Positions 39,690 through 48,271 of a stretch of 64,000 nt of DNA are shown here, piece by piece. Origin of the DNA: CAYRGY01 sp964424075 (lineage in GTDB: Bacteria; Patescibacteriota; Gracilibacteria; UBA1369); assembly GCA_964424075.1 (NCBI GenBank), contig CAYRGY010000001.1, positions 186,001-250,000 of the forward strand. Direction: 5' to 3'. The first letter of the stretch is position 1; each line of letters opens with the position of its first letter. The notes beneath the pieces are model-generated. The model did no database searches, was not told the DNA's origin, and saw nothing but the letters and a program-made list of their open reading frames with translations. Position numbers and translations under genes: made by a program.

Positions 39690-39728
39690 AAAAGCGGTCC
39701 CTGAGTATCAACCACAGGGGCCGCTTTT
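39690..39728 (+). terminator. Strong intrinsic terminator after the giant gene
   Basis: A 14-bp stem (AAAAGCGGTCCCTG pairing with CAGGGGCCGCTTTT, one G-T wobble) with an 11-base loop begins 3 bases after the stop. The A-rich and T-rich ends make it usable in both directions. Confidence 0.85.
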
Positions 39729-39776
39729 CAACTCTTTCAAAGCATGCTACTTTAAAGGCCGGCCAATTTATTCTAC

Positions 39777-41033
39777 ATGCGCATCAATCCCCTGCTCATC
39801 GGACTTTACATCATTCTCCTGCTCCCTGTACTGGGAGAGTTTTCCCGTTTCGAATTATTGGGACGCAGTATAATTGCCAGCGACATTATCATTCCCATCT
39901 TCATTGTAATTTGGCTTTTTTCCAACCAAAAATCCTGGAAATTTTCGAAACCAACCAAAAACAACCTAACTTACTTAGCCCTCTTCATACTCACCGCCAC
40001 AATCTCACTTTTGCTTAGCTGGTTGACCCTCTCTACTAGCGAATTAATACAAGGTGCTCAATATTTAGGCCGTCTAATCCTCTACACAACACTCTTCCCC
40101 ATCACTATAACCATCCTCAACAAAACTCCACAGAACCGCCTCCTCCAAATTATCACCATCTCTGCACTACTCATCGCAGCAACCGGTTTCATTCAACTGC
40201 AAATCCTTCCCGACCTGGAAACATATGCTGAACTATATGGATATGACCCACACATCAACAGGTTGGTCGGCTCCTGGCTCGACCCCAATTTCATCGGAGG
40301 CTTTTTCGCACTAATCGTCACTCTACTAAGCGCTGTGCTTACATACTCCAAAAATCGCCAAACTCAAATCATACTTAGCATCGCCATCGCAGCACTTCTA
40401 ATAGCCACTTTCCTAACTTATTCCCGCTCTGCCTATTTAACTTTAAGTGCCGGTCTCTTTATCGTCGGATTACTTAGATCAAGAACTTTACTTCTAGCAG
40501 TCATCATCGCGGCCCTGCTGGGAATTTCAGTTTCCGACCGTGCTCAAGATCGAGTCAATCAATTACTGGAAAGTGTAAACTCTATTACTTCCGAAACCTA
40601 TACCAACCCTGACCCTACAGCACGACTTAGAATCGAAAACTGGAATCAAACGCTTACCTTAATCGAACAAAAACCTTTACTTGGGCATGGATACAACAAC
40701 CTTACCCAGGCCAAATTCAAAGCAGGATTTATCAAAGACACAGATGTCCATTCAGCCAGTGGCTCCGACTCAAGCCTCCTCACCATCACAGCTACCACCG
40801 GCATGGTCGGATTGTTTTTCTATCTACTCTTCTACTTTCACAACATCATCCTAAGCTTCAAAAAATGGCGCGAATCCAAAAACGACAAGGGCATCTATTT
40901 AGGCATAACAGCGCTTTTAATAGCGCTACTGGTTCATAGCGCCTTTGTCAATTCACTGGTTTTTCCTCAAATCATGATTTTCTTTTGGATTATCCTTGGC
41001 TTACTCCATCACCCTCAAAAGGCTGATAAATAG
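39777..41033 (+). CDS. O-antigen ligase / Wzy-like polysaccharide polymerase
   Basis: 418 residues and very hydrophobic, with about ten to twelve membrane helices. The large loop after residue 250 carries the Wzy_C signature: SDRAQDRV, then ARLRIENWNQTLTLIEQKPLLGHGYNN, a conserved His in VHSASGSDSS and a closing Gly-Met-Val-Gly-Leu helix. Family members join or transfer lipid-linked polysaccharide at the outer face of the membrane. In an organism without an outer membrane it more likely polymerises surface polysaccharide or transfers glycan to protein. Placed after the surface-protein region with three glycosyltransferases, it may be part of surface glycosylation. Its 3' end overlaps the convergent gene by 44 bases. 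Confidence 0.85.
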   Translation: MRINPLLIGLYIILLLPVLGEFSRFELLGRSIIASDIIIPIFIVIWLFSNQKSWKFSKPTKNNLTYLALFILTATISLLLSWLTLSTSELIQGAQYLGRLILYTTLFPITITILNKTPQNRLLQIITISALLIAATGFIQLQILPDLETYAELYGYDPHINRLVGSWLDPNFIGGFFALIVTLLSAVLTYSKNRQTQIILSIAIAALLIATFLTYSRSAYLTLSAGLFIVGLLRSRTLLLAVIIAALLGISVSDRAQDRVNQLLESVNSITSETYTNPDPTARLRIENWNQTLTLIEQKPLLGHGYNNLTQAKFKAGFIKDTDVHSASGSDSSLLTITATTGMVGLFFYLLFYFHNIILSFKKWRESKNDKGIYLGITALLIALLVHSAFVNSLVFPQIMIFFWIILGLLHHPQKADK

Positions 41034-42270
41034 CTTGCGTAACCACTTCCAGTTTATCTCCAACAACTTCCACAAATTTCATTACACTCAAAACACCATT
41101 TTCATAAAGCAACACTTTATATTTGCTATCAGTAAGGCGATTTACTTTGATTAAATAGTCATTGCTCAAATGCGACAAATCGTTAGCGAATTCCCGACTA
41201 ACCAATTCCACAATCAGCTCTCGATCGTCACCCTTATATTTAATCCGAGAAGGTTTAATCTGACCCAACTCCTCAATCTGACTACGCACATCCTCAATAT
41301 CCTCTTGCTCAAATTCACCTCTAAGTTCCTCCAATTGCTGACGAGCACGATCAATTTCCTCCTCCAATTCAACTTCCCGCAACTCATCATTAATCAGACG
41401 GGTTTCGGTTAAAACTCGGACAATAGTTTGTTGAGCATCTAATTTCTGCTCTTCAATTGATTTATTCACCATTACCGGTTCAGCCTCAATTTCCACATTC
41501 TCAGCTTTGGCAAAATCTGCTTCTTCAATCGGCGATTCAACATAAATAGGAGTAAATTCTGGCTCTACCAACTCATCACCCCCGGGAGAACTGGATATTC
41601 CTGCTACCGCCCGATCCTCAGTATAATAAACCACAGGACTTTCAATTTTCGCATCAAAATCCGGTCTTTCAGGCGGAGTATAGTATTTAGCCACCAAATC
41701 AACAGGTTCAGTTTCAATCTCCAAAGCTTTCACTTGATAGGGCTCATAATTAAAAATCAAAGGTTCGGCGTCAATAGCCATAGACACATCATCAATTTCA
41801 ATAATTTCCTCACGCCCCTCTTCAGAAGCAGCGTGTTCCAAAGAAACGTAGTATTTTTCCAAATTTTCTCGTGGAGGCATCACTTGATAAGCCGGAAATG
41901 TCTTAACTTGACTTAAAACAGTCTCCTGCTCATCAAATGGAGCATCAGCAATAACCAGCTCTTCAGCCGGCTCCATTTCCAAAGGAATAATTTCTTCCCC
42001 CTGCATTATAACTTGAATTTGCGAAAAATTAGCGGCAACAATAGCTACAACTGCCACCATCGGGATTATACCCAATGCAAATTTCCATCTTCTAACAAAA
42101 TCCGCCAACTCAAATCCCTGCGATTCATCCTGGAGGTTTTCAGCACGTTGAATCATCTCAGCGCGCAGCGAGTTTTTAAAATCTTGTTTGATCTCAATTT
42201 GCTCAGCTGATTTTACCTCCTTTAGCTTAGCAACGACATCACCGAAATATTTTCCTCCAATATTATTCAT
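40990..42270 (-). CDS. Putative membrane anti-sigma factor with large acidic external region
   Basis: 426 residues. The first 60 are predicted helical and cytoplasmic (LRAEMIQRAEN). One membrane helix lies at about 62-82 (ALGIIPMVAVVAIVAA). The rest is outside, Glu/Pro-rich, with a helical segment (about 290-345, rich in Glu, Arg, Gln) and a small C-terminal beta-rich domain. It starts 4 bases after the sigma factor gene, the usual layout for a sigma/anti-sigma pair. No zinc-binding His-x-x-x-Cys-x-x-Cys motif is seen, so the assignment rests on position and topology. The external part may sense envelope state. It overlaps the 3' end of the O-antigen ligase gene. Confidence 0.65.
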   Translation of the reverse strand: MNNIGGKYFGDVVAKLKEVKSAEQIEIKQDFKNSLRAEMIQRAENLQDESQGFELADFVRRWKFALGIIPMVAVVAIVAANFSQIQVIMQGEEIIPLEMEPAEELVIADAPFDEQETVLSQVKTFPAYQVMPPRENLEKYYVSLEHAASEEGREEIIEIDDVSMAIDAEPLIFNYEPYQVKALEIETEPVDLVAKYYTPPERPDFDAKIESPVVYYTEDRAVAGISSSPGGDELVEPEFTPIYVESPIEEADFAKAENVEIEAEPVMVNKSIEEQKLDAQQTIVRVLTETRLINDELREVELEEEIDRARQQLEELRGEFEQEDIEDVRSQIEELGQIKPSRIKYKGDDRELIVELVSREFANDLSHLSNDYLIKVNRLTDSKYKVLLYENGVLSVMKFVEVVGDKLEVVTQAIYQPFEGDGVSQG

Positions 42271-42274
42271 GGTT

Positions 42275-42814
42275 TTATAATAGGCTTTTTAACTTTTTAA
42301 GCACTCTAAACAGTTTAACCCCGACATTATTGGCACTTATTCCCATAATCTCAGCAATTTCAATATTTGAAACTTCTTCAAAATACTTGAGACGTACAAT
42401 TTCCCTTTCCTCAAACTCCATTTTATCCAAAGCATTCTGCACATATTCCTTTTCTTCAAGCGATTTAGCCAACTCAGTCGTATCCTCATTTCCATCCTTA
42501 AGCTCAGCTATTTCTTCCAAATCTACCTTTTGATACTTAGAATTGTTACGATAAAACTTCAGTACATTATTATGAGCAATTTTGTATAACCAGGACGAAA
42601 ACGGAAAACCTCTAAACTGATAACTCTTCAAATGGCTTAAAGCATCATAGAAAGTCTGACTGACCAAATCCTCAACAGTCTCTTGATCCGAAACACGACG
42701 ATATATATAGCGATAAATCGCATCAAAATACTTATCGTAAAGCTCGGCAAAACGACTACTATCCTGCTTGGCAGCTTCGACTAATTTCCGCTCATTTTCG
42801 AGGTTTGTACTCAT
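42275..42814 (-). CDS. RNA polymerase sigma factor, ECF/sigma-70 family
   Basis: 179 residues. Region 2 (about 20-90) shows FAELYDKYFDAIYRYIYRRV, DQETVEDLVSQTF and FSSWLYKIAHNN, the core-binding and -10-recognition helices. Region 4 (about 125-178) shows REIVRLKYFEEVSNIEIAEI followed by the helix-turn-helix SANNVGVKLFR. Regions 1 and 3 are absent, as in ECF sigma factors. A strong housekeeping-type promoter lies just upstream. The next gene in the operon is probably its anti-sigma factor. Targets are unknown; an envelope-stress regulon including the nearby surface genes is a reasonable guess. Confidence 0.9.
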   Translation of the reverse strand: MSTNLENERKLVEAAKQDSSRFAELYDKYFDAIYRYIYRRVSDQETVEDLVSQTFYDALSHLKSYQFRGFPFSSWLYKIAHNNVLKFYRNNSKYQKVDLEEIAELKDGNEDTTELAKSLEEKEYVQNALDKMEFEEREIVRLKYFEEVSNIEIAEIMGISANNVGVKLFRVLKKLKSLL

Positions 42815-42835
42815 TATTCAAATATTTAAGAGATT

Positions 42836-42863
42836 ATTCTACAATTTTACTATCGTTTGTCAA
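42836..42863 (-). promoter_or_regulatory. Promoter of the sigma factor operon
   Basis: On the minus strand, consensus TTGACA (42863-42858), a 16-base spacer and TAGAAT (42841-42836), 21 bases before the ATG at 42814. Confidence 0.75.
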
Positions 42864-42976
42864 TAGTAATTGTAATCTCTCTCAGATCACAAAAAAGTCG
42901 AAAAGCGTTATATCAAAGGACGTTATGCACCACTTACAATACAAATCAAGCCTATACATTACAAAGTCTAAAACTT

Positions 42977-43540
42977 ATGATAGATCTGCAACCTAATTAT
43001 AAACTCATGTTTTTTCAAGATTATGAACATGTCCTCCGCGACCCTGAAGCACTTGGCCAAATAATCGGCGCAATCATTGGCGTAACTGGGCTCTTTTTGG
43101 GCACTTTTATTACAATTATCACTTCCCTCTTAATCCGCTATCTGGACGTCAAACGTGATCAACGTCGTGATGACTTTTTGCGTAAGCGCGAACAATTAAG
43201 CCGCGAATATAAGCTAAAAAGAGATGTATACACCGCTTTCATATCCGACCTGGCCCAACTGGAAAGCTTTGTCACTAAAGGCTTTGATGAAACTGAAAAG
43301 CTTCAGGATTTTGAAAATTTCGAACAAGAATGGACTAAAACTGAAATTCGCCTCAACTTGATCGGCTCAGACAGTATTTTAAACCTCGAGAATGAGCTAC
43401 AATCAGAACTGTTTTCCTTAGCTAAAAAACGTTTCTCCAAAAAAGACGGTGACATTCAATTAACCGATGAATATATGTATAAACGAACAGAACTTTTGGA
43501 AGCCATTAGACAAGACATGGGAATCAATAAAAATGACTAA
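42977..43540 (+). CDS. Membrane-anchored protein with cytoplasmic helical domain, unknown function
   Basis: 187 residues from this start; an equally possible start at 43007 gives 177. I do not use the longer open frame back to 42857, which would run into the sigma promoter region. A single membrane helix (about 25-50, Gly/Ile-rich with GVTGLFLGTF) is followed by a strongly charged, predicted coiled-coil segment (DVKRDQRRDDFLRKREQLSREYKLKR, given here only as its character: alternating Arg/Asp/Lys) and a helical C-terminus. No family is recognised. It overlaps the next gene by 8 bases, so the two are co-expressed. Confidence 0.65.
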   Translation: MIDLQPNYKLMFFQDYEHVLRDPEALGQIIGAIIGVTGLFLGTFITIITSLLIRYLDVKRDQRRDDFLRKREQLSREYKLKRDVYTAFISDLAQLESFVTKGFDETEKLQDFENFEQEWTKTEIRLNLIGSDSILNLENELQSELFSLAKKRFSKKDGDIQLTDEYMYKRTELLEAIRQDMGINKND

Positions 43541-44363
43541 ACAACTACTAACAATTGCTTTAATAATAGGACTCCCACTACTTTGCCAAGCTCAAACCGC
43601 AGCAGAACCGGTAATTTTGAACGAACCCGAACCCGCACTGTTTTTCTATGACTCAGTAGAACCGTTTATTCTAACTGATCCCACAATTATAGACCAAAGA
43701 GCCACCCCAGAAATCGAGCCTCTTCCCGAGCCTCTTCCTGAACCTCTCCCCGAACCTCTCCCCGAACCTCTTCCCGAACCTCTTCCTGAACCTCTCCCCG
43801 AGCCTCTCCCCGAACCTCTTCCTGAACCTGTCATTCCGGAACCTTCACGCGAACAAACACCAGAACCGAATTTCCCAGAACCTACTCGCACTCCTGAAAA
43901 TTCTGACTCCAACTTTAATGCAACTTTAACAATTGATCCATCTCCTACATCAGCAACTGATAATTCCGTTAAACAAACCAAACAAATAAAAGTAATTCCT
44001 AAATTTCCTTGGCTTACTTTTGCCGGTCTTCTTTTTGGCACTCTGCTAACACTTCTGATTATTTATTTACTCAATAGCCAACCACAACGCAGCAAGAAAT
44101 CCCCTATTTTGAGGCAAAAATTACAAAATGACCGTGACAGTCTTTTACAAGACCTATCACAAATCATTACACAAAAAAATCCCCCTCCAACATTACTTAG
44201 TCGCCTACAAGGAGAAATCGAACTTTTCGGCGACAAAGACCTAATTTCCGCTTTCCAGCAATATCGTAATTCACTTCAGGCTGAAGATGCCAATCAAATA
44301 AAGGCAAACACCGCACAACTACAAGCATTAATTAGGACTAATCTGAATTCACCGGACGCCTAA
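43533..44363 (+). CDS. Secreted/membrane protein with Pro-Glu-Pro-Leu repeat spacer
   Basis: 276 residues. The ATG at 43533 is chosen because it gives a clean signal peptide (MTKQLL, ending CQAQ); the upstream frame lies within the previous gene. After an acidic segment come nine copies of Pro-Leu-Pro-Glu (about 62-97), a Pro/Glu/Thr-rich linker, one membrane helix (about 155-178) with a basic flank (QPQRSKK), and a helical cytoplasmic C-terminus of about 95 residues. The repeat could act as a rigid spacer through the cell wall, as in TonB-like or proline-rich wall proteins. The function is unknown. Confidence 0.7.
   Translation: MTKQLLTIALIIGLPLLCQAQTAAEPVILNEPEPALFFYDSVEPFILTDPTIIDQRATPEIEPLPEPLPEPLPEPLPEPLPEPLPEPLPEPLPEPLPEPVIPEPSREQTPEPNFPEPTRTPENSDSNFNATLTIDPSPTSATDNSVKQTKQIKVIPKFPWLTFAGLLFGTLLTLLIIYLLNSQPQRSKKSPILRQKLQNDRDSLLQDLSQIITQKNPPPTLLSRLQGEIELFGDKDLISAFQQYRNSLQAEDANQIKANTAQLQALIRTNLNSPDA
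43716..43823 (+). repeat. Nine-copy 12-base tandem repeat
   Basis: Nine in-frame copies of GA(A/G)CCTCT(T/C)CC(C/T), each encoding Glu-Pro-Leu-Pro. Copies differ only at third positions, so length change by slippage would keep the frame and alter spacer length in steps of four residues. Confidence 0.9.
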
Positions 44364-44742
44364 GCGCCTTTTTCTCACTATTCCTATGTTTCTCTTCCAG
44401 CATTTTCTCCTTAGAACGTTTAGTCCTTTTAGCCTTTTGTCTTCTAATTTTAGCGATTCGTTTAGCCTCATCCGAAAACACACCCTTCACCTGAGCCTCA
44501 ATTTTCCTAATTAAAAGTTTATAAGCAGAAATCCTATTCAGACTTTGCTCCCTATGCTTCTGACAACTAACTGAAATCTCTGTTGGCACATGTCTCAACT
44601 GAACACAACTGCAAGTTTTATTCTTTTTTTGGCCACCCTTACCCGACCCCCGCACATAATTCTCTTCAATTTGTGCAGCATCAATTTCCAGCTCTTCAGC
44701 CTTTCTTAAATAGTCTTCGGGTAATTCTATGGGGAAATTCAT
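44338..44742 (-). CDS. Release-factor-like GGQ protein (ArfB / C12orf65-type ribosome rescue)
   Basis: 134 residues. It has the peptidyl-hydrolase loop GSGKGGQKKNKT at about 32-43 (the Gly-Gly-Gln of class I release factors), followed by the family helix with a Gln-Lys-His-Arg-Glu-Gln-Ser-x-Asn-Arg pattern, and a strongly basic C-terminal tail (KIRRQKAKRTKRSKEK) of the kind ArfB inserts into the empty mRNA channel. Codon-recognition domains are absent. It probably frees stalled ribosomes independently of a stop codon. Its 3' end overlaps the convergent gene by 26 bases. The other rescue system, tmRNA, lies 5 kb away. Confidence 0.85.
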   Translation of the reverse strand: MNFPIELPEDYLRKAEELEIDAAQIEENYVRGSGKGGQKKNKTCSCVQLRHVPTEISVSCQKHREQSLNRISAYKLLIRKIEAQVKGVFSDEAKRIAKIRRQKAKRTKRSKEKMLEEKHRNSEKKALRRPVNSD

Positions 44743-44805
44743 AAAAATAATTACTAGATATAGTATACAACATAAAATCTATTTTATTACATTTTCAACT
44801 TATTA

Positions 44806-44833
44806 TTGACAAAACAAATTACTATTATAAAAT
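44806..44833 (+). promoter_or_regulatory. Promoter of the 656-residue gene
   Basis: Consensus TTGACA (44806-44811), a 16-base spacer and TAAAAT (44828-44833), 19 bases before the ATG at 44853. The transcript leader would be about 12 bases long. Confidence 0.65.
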
Positions 44834-44852
44834 AACTTCTTATAATTTTAGT

Positions 44853-46823
44853 ATGCAAAAACTATCATCTCCATACACGTTTGAAGTGGAGCAGGGGCAA
44901 AACTCTCTCACCAAAGCTCAACTGGAAATTCAATATAAACACCTGTTTCGAAAAGAACACTATTTAGAACCGGTTATTGAATATTTAGAACCAATGCTCA
45001 GTAATATTGCTCATAACTCAATTTTTGGTGCGAAATTTAATAAGGCTAAACATAAATTAATCTCTACACTTCAGAGTCAAAAATTTATCTTCTCTCTGGA
45101 ACAAGACGTGGAAACTATTAAACCGGGCAAACATCAGTGTTTTGTCAGAATCGGTATTGCCAATCTGGATGAAATAATGGAGATCATAGCTGCGGACTTA
45201 GCTCAAATCGAACAATTACTGAAGATTGAAAAAGCATACATTGCCAGCACAGAAAAACACTCACAATTATCTGCAAAAATACGCAATTTAGTAGAACAAA
45301 TACGCAAAGTAGATGACGCTTTGGTAGACACAGAAAGACAATCCTTCAGCCCAAAACATACCAGACAAAAAGCCAGAATTGTCGAAAAATTAATTGAGCG
45401 ATTACAAATTACCCAAAACCAAATTATCAATTTGACAGAAAATCGAGCCGAAGTGAATCAAATCCTTGCTCAGGTCAGAAGTTGGGCCATCAACCCCGAT
45501 TCTGAAGACACAGACCTCCCTGCAAATTTAGTAAATAATTTCCAAGCCCCAATTAATCTAGCCTCCACCATTCGTGAGAAATTTGCTCTCTCCATCAATC
45601 CCTTAATTTACAACACTCACGATTCTTCACTTGAAAACCAATCTGAGGAAATCGCCATATCACCTGAAATAACTGATGAACCTGAGGCTACACCGCCAGA
45701 AAAAAGGGTAAAAAGACAAAATTCTAGATGGCGCATAGCCTCTATCGCTGCAATTACCATGTTAGGTCTAACCGCAATTTATAAATATGATCTGGATCAA
45801 AAAAAAGCTTCAGCAAACGCCACTCAATCAAGCGAAGCGTCAAATGCGGATGCCGATTGGCAACAGAGGCGCTTTAAAATCATTCAAGAGATACAAAAAA
45901 ACACCGGCATCAATCCCGAGAAAATTAGTGAAATGATTGATAATACGGAATCTAAACCTGACCTTGTATATAAAATTGGTAATTCCATACCACCAATTAT
46001 CATCAAACCCCACTATGCGGAAAATATCGATATTCAACACAGTTTGATAATTACCAATTCATTCCAAAAAATTGTTGATTTGATTTACGGGGAAAAGGTT
46101 AAAATAAAACCTTTCATTCTCTTAGCTGAGGGAAACAGACGACTTAACACTATACCGCCCGAACTATGCGATCTAAATGAAAATTTCACCATAAATTATT
46201 CAGTTCTTCCCCCCTCACATAAACCTTACAATTTCAAGATTGACGAATTAAAAGCCACAGAAATGTGCCAGCAAATGGAAAAGAGCACTCGCCAAAAATT
46301 CAACATGCGTATCACAAAAGATCAAACCGGAAAATCTCACTACACTCAAATTGTTGATCAAAAAAAACATCCCCAATATCTTGATAATGCCAAACAATCT
46401 TTACTGGATTACATCGACAAAATTAGAGACACTGAGAAAATGCCGAGTCTTCAAGACCCGCACAAAATTCGTCAGGCAAAAGACTTACAAGAAATGGAAT
46501 CCGCCTATGTTGAATTTCTGGGACGGGCAGCCATTGTTGAACGTAGACATAGTGAGGTACAAACCGGTTTCTATATCTCACCCCAATTGAAGAAAGGCAT
46601 TTCCATGATTTATCCTGAAGTTCATTTTTTAATTGTCAATGATGCAGATAAGCACAAACTACACAGCATTGAAGACATGAAAACCGGAGTCGGTGGTTTT
46701 GAACAAAACATTTGTGGAGGTAATTGGAATTTTGGAATTTCCATTCAACCCAATGATCAAAAAATCTCCCGAATTTACTATCCCTACGACCTCGAGCCCT
46801 GGCGTTCAGAACACTGTAAATAA
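44853..46823 (+). CDS. Unrecognised 656-residue membrane protein with coiled-coil N-terminal half
   Basis: The N-terminal 290 residues are mostly helical with a predicted coiled coil (about 125-205, rich in Glu, Gln, Lys, Arg). One membrane helix follows (about 292-310, IASIAAITMLGLTAIY) after a basic flank (KRVKRQNSRWR), so the N-terminus should be cytoplasmic and the C-terminal 345 residues outside. The external half has three or four cysteines and a segment near 570 with ERRHSEVQTGFYISP, somewhat like metallopeptidase-type folds but without a zinc motif I can confirm. The end contains CGGNWNFGISIQ. I do not recognise a family. It stands alone with a consensus-like promoter. Confidence 0.7.
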   Translation: MQKLSSPYTFEVEQGQNSLTKAQLEIQYKHLFRKEHYLEPVIEYLEPMLSNIAHNSIFGAKFNKAKHKLISTLQSQKFIFSLEQDVETIKPGKHQCFVRIGIANLDEIMEIIAADLAQIEQLLKIEKAYIASTEKHSQLSAKIRNLVEQIRKVDDALVDTERQSFSPKHTRQKARIVEKLIERLQITQNQIINLTENRAEVNQILAQVRSWAINPDSEDTDLPANLVNNFQAPINLASTIREKFALSINPLIYNTHDSSLENQSEEIAISPEITDEPEATPPEKRVKRQNSRWRIASIAAITMLGLTAIYKYDLDQKKASANATQSSEASNADADWQQRRFKIIQEIQKNTGINPEKISEMIDNTESKPDLVYKIGNSIPPIIIKPHYAENIDIQHSLIITNSFQKIVDLIYGEKVKIKPFILLAEGNRRLNTIPPELCDLNENFTINYSVLPPSHKPYNFKIDELKATEMCQQMEKSTRQKFNMRITKDQTGKSHYTQIVDQKKHPQYLDNAKQSLLDYIDKIRDTEKMPSLQDPHKIRQAKDLQEMESAYVEFLGRAAIVERRHSEVQTGFYISPQLKKGISMIYPEVHFLIVNDADKHKLHSIEDMKTGVGGFEQNICGGNWNFGISIQPNDQKISRIYYPYDLEPWRSEHCK

Positions 46824-46914
46824 ATGGTGGACCCCAGAAGCTATTAACTTCTGAACGTAAACGTCTAGTGTCGATTCACTAAAGGCCCATATGGAAAAAC
46901 ATTCCAGAGTCTAT

Positions 46915-46945
46915 TAAAAAAATGACCAGCTGACAAGCTAATCAT
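46915..46945 (-). terminator. Intrinsic terminator of the 97-residue gene
   Basis: Read on the minus strand: a 10-bp stem (ATGATTAGCT / AGCTGGTCAT, two G-U wobbles), a TGTC loop and a run of T. The stop codon of the gene lies inside the stem. Confidence 0.8.
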
Positions 46946-47235
46946 TTATTATTTACCTCTTCTCTTTTATTCAGCGCCAACTGCTTCATATATTCCGATA
47001 CTCGTGGCAATTGCGGATTGTCTTCACCCAACGTAGATTTTAACCTAACCATTACATTCTCAAACCACCTAACCACATCGGTTGGGGTTTGAGCTTGATC
47101 CAACACCTCCAATTCAGCTGCTTTTAAATCGCGAATCTGCGTTACAACAGATCCACCTTCAATTTCAGCACTTTCCTCACTTGCTGGAATGGCTATATCA
47201 CGTTCGGGATTATCAATATGATTAATTGCTCCCAT
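46942..47235 (-). CDS. Small hypothetical protein
   Basis: 97 residues, acidic, no signal peptide or membrane segment. The N-terminal 35 residues look disordered (Asp, Glu, Ser, Pro). The C-terminal 60 are predicted helical with a conserved-looking VVRWFENVMVRLK stretch. No family is recognised. A good intrinsic terminator at its end and a clean frame support it as a real gene. It belongs to a run of four minus-strand genes of unknown function that ends at 49339. Confidence 0.5.
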   Translation of the reverse strand: MGAINHIDNPERDIAIPASEESAEIEGGSVVTQIRDLKAAELEVLDQAQTPTDVVRWFENVMVRLKSTLGEDNPQLPRVSEYMKQLALNKREEVNNK

Positions 47236-47556
47236 AATTTATTAATATGACAACTACAAAATAACATTGGGGAATTAAAGGTCAAGCAAAATCTTAAGAT
47301 TTTTTATAACTAGTGGTCTATGCCCCTTCCTGCCAATAATACAAATTCATAATATAGTCAGCTTGATTTGACCCGGTAATAGGGCAAGAAGACAATTGAA
47401 CTTCAGAGCCGGTTGTTAGAAAATTATAAGAATCCGGAGGTAAATAGAATCCATTTCACGAATTGGTGTAACCTAACCCATTACCAAAACTAACCGAGCG
47501 AAACGGCTCGAACAAGCCAACAACAGCACACTACATTAAAACTTTAAATTGAAAAG
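47236..47556 (-). other. 321-base gap with a possible gene remnant
   Basis: No intact gene is found. On the minus strand, 47530-47318 reads as 71 codons with one internal TGA (47458-47456) and a final TAG. The residues have a protein-like, Gly/Asn/Tyr/Pro-rich character (for example FGNGLGYTNS, then NGFYLPPDSYNF, and a final IMNLYYWQEGA). This may be a decayed 3' end of a gene. Chance openness over this length is not excluded. Confidence 0.25.
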
Positions 47557-48180
47557 TTATTGATATGTCAGTCTGGGAAAAATCTCCCCTTTGCGCAAAT
47601 CCACCAAACTCACTCTATTTAAATTCATTCTGGGTGATATAGCGGCTTTGGAAAGATAAACATTCCCCCTCTTAGCACCCTCTTCAACTAAGAATAAAAG
47701 TTCCGGAGGATTTAATTTAGCAGAAGGAATATAGAAACCATGTATAAAATCCTTAAGATTCGGATAAGTGAAATAACAATCTTTAGATGGTGCAATTTCC
47801 ACCCCCCAACCGATCGCAGTCAATCTCTGCACCAACGCTCTATCAAAAGCCCTTAGATTATCAAAATTTTCTTCATATAACTCATTCCATAGCCTACTCA
47901 CAAAACCTCTCATCACTTCCACATGAGTATGCACTTTTTCAACTCCCTTCATACTGGGCTCATCAAAATCCAGATCAAGTAAACTGGCCAACCACATCCT
48001 TACCGCTCCACGATAACGATCTGGGATGTTCATTTTGCTGACGGACGTCCCCGTTTCCACCGCTTGCTTGGCATACCTAACAATCTTATCCCTTGTTCTG
48101 AATGCATGCTGACTTGGCGTTACAGGAACAAAATCTTGCTCGATATCAATCTCCGGTGGAAAATCTCTTTTGGTATTCAT
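47557..48180 (-). CDS. Hypothetical soluble protein
   Basis: 207 residues without signal peptide or membrane segment. The first half is helical with many charged residues; the second half has a run NLKDFIHGFYIPSAKL followed by beta-like LLFLVEEGAKRGNVYL and a basic end. The GFYI plus proline segment resembles short stretches in the possible remnant downstream and in the protein at 44853, but the similarity is too short to prove a common domain. No family is recognised. The gene follows the one at 48808 after 91 bases. Confidence 0.55.
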   Translation of the reverse strand: MNTKRDFPPEIDIEQDFVPVTPSQHAFRTRDKIVRYAKQAVETGTSVSKMNIPDRYRGAVRMWLASLLDLDFDEPSMKGVEKVHTHVEVMRGFVSRLWNELYEENFDNLRAFDRALVQRLTAIGWGVEIAPSKDCYFTYPNLKDFIHGFYIPSAKLNPPELLFLVEEGAKRGNVYLSKAAISPRMNLNRVSLVDLRKGEIFPRLTYQ

Positions 48181-48271
48181 TAATGATTTTTAAAAACAGA
48201 TGCTAAAATACTCTTCTTACTTTTAGAAGACAAGTTCACTTTCTCACAAAACAATTATGAAATAATAAAAT

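Noticed and set aside
43646..44041. Minus-strand open frame rich in Gly-Ser-Gly-Arg repeats
   Set aside because: It is the antisense reading of the Pro-Leu-Pro-Glu repeat and has no support of its own.
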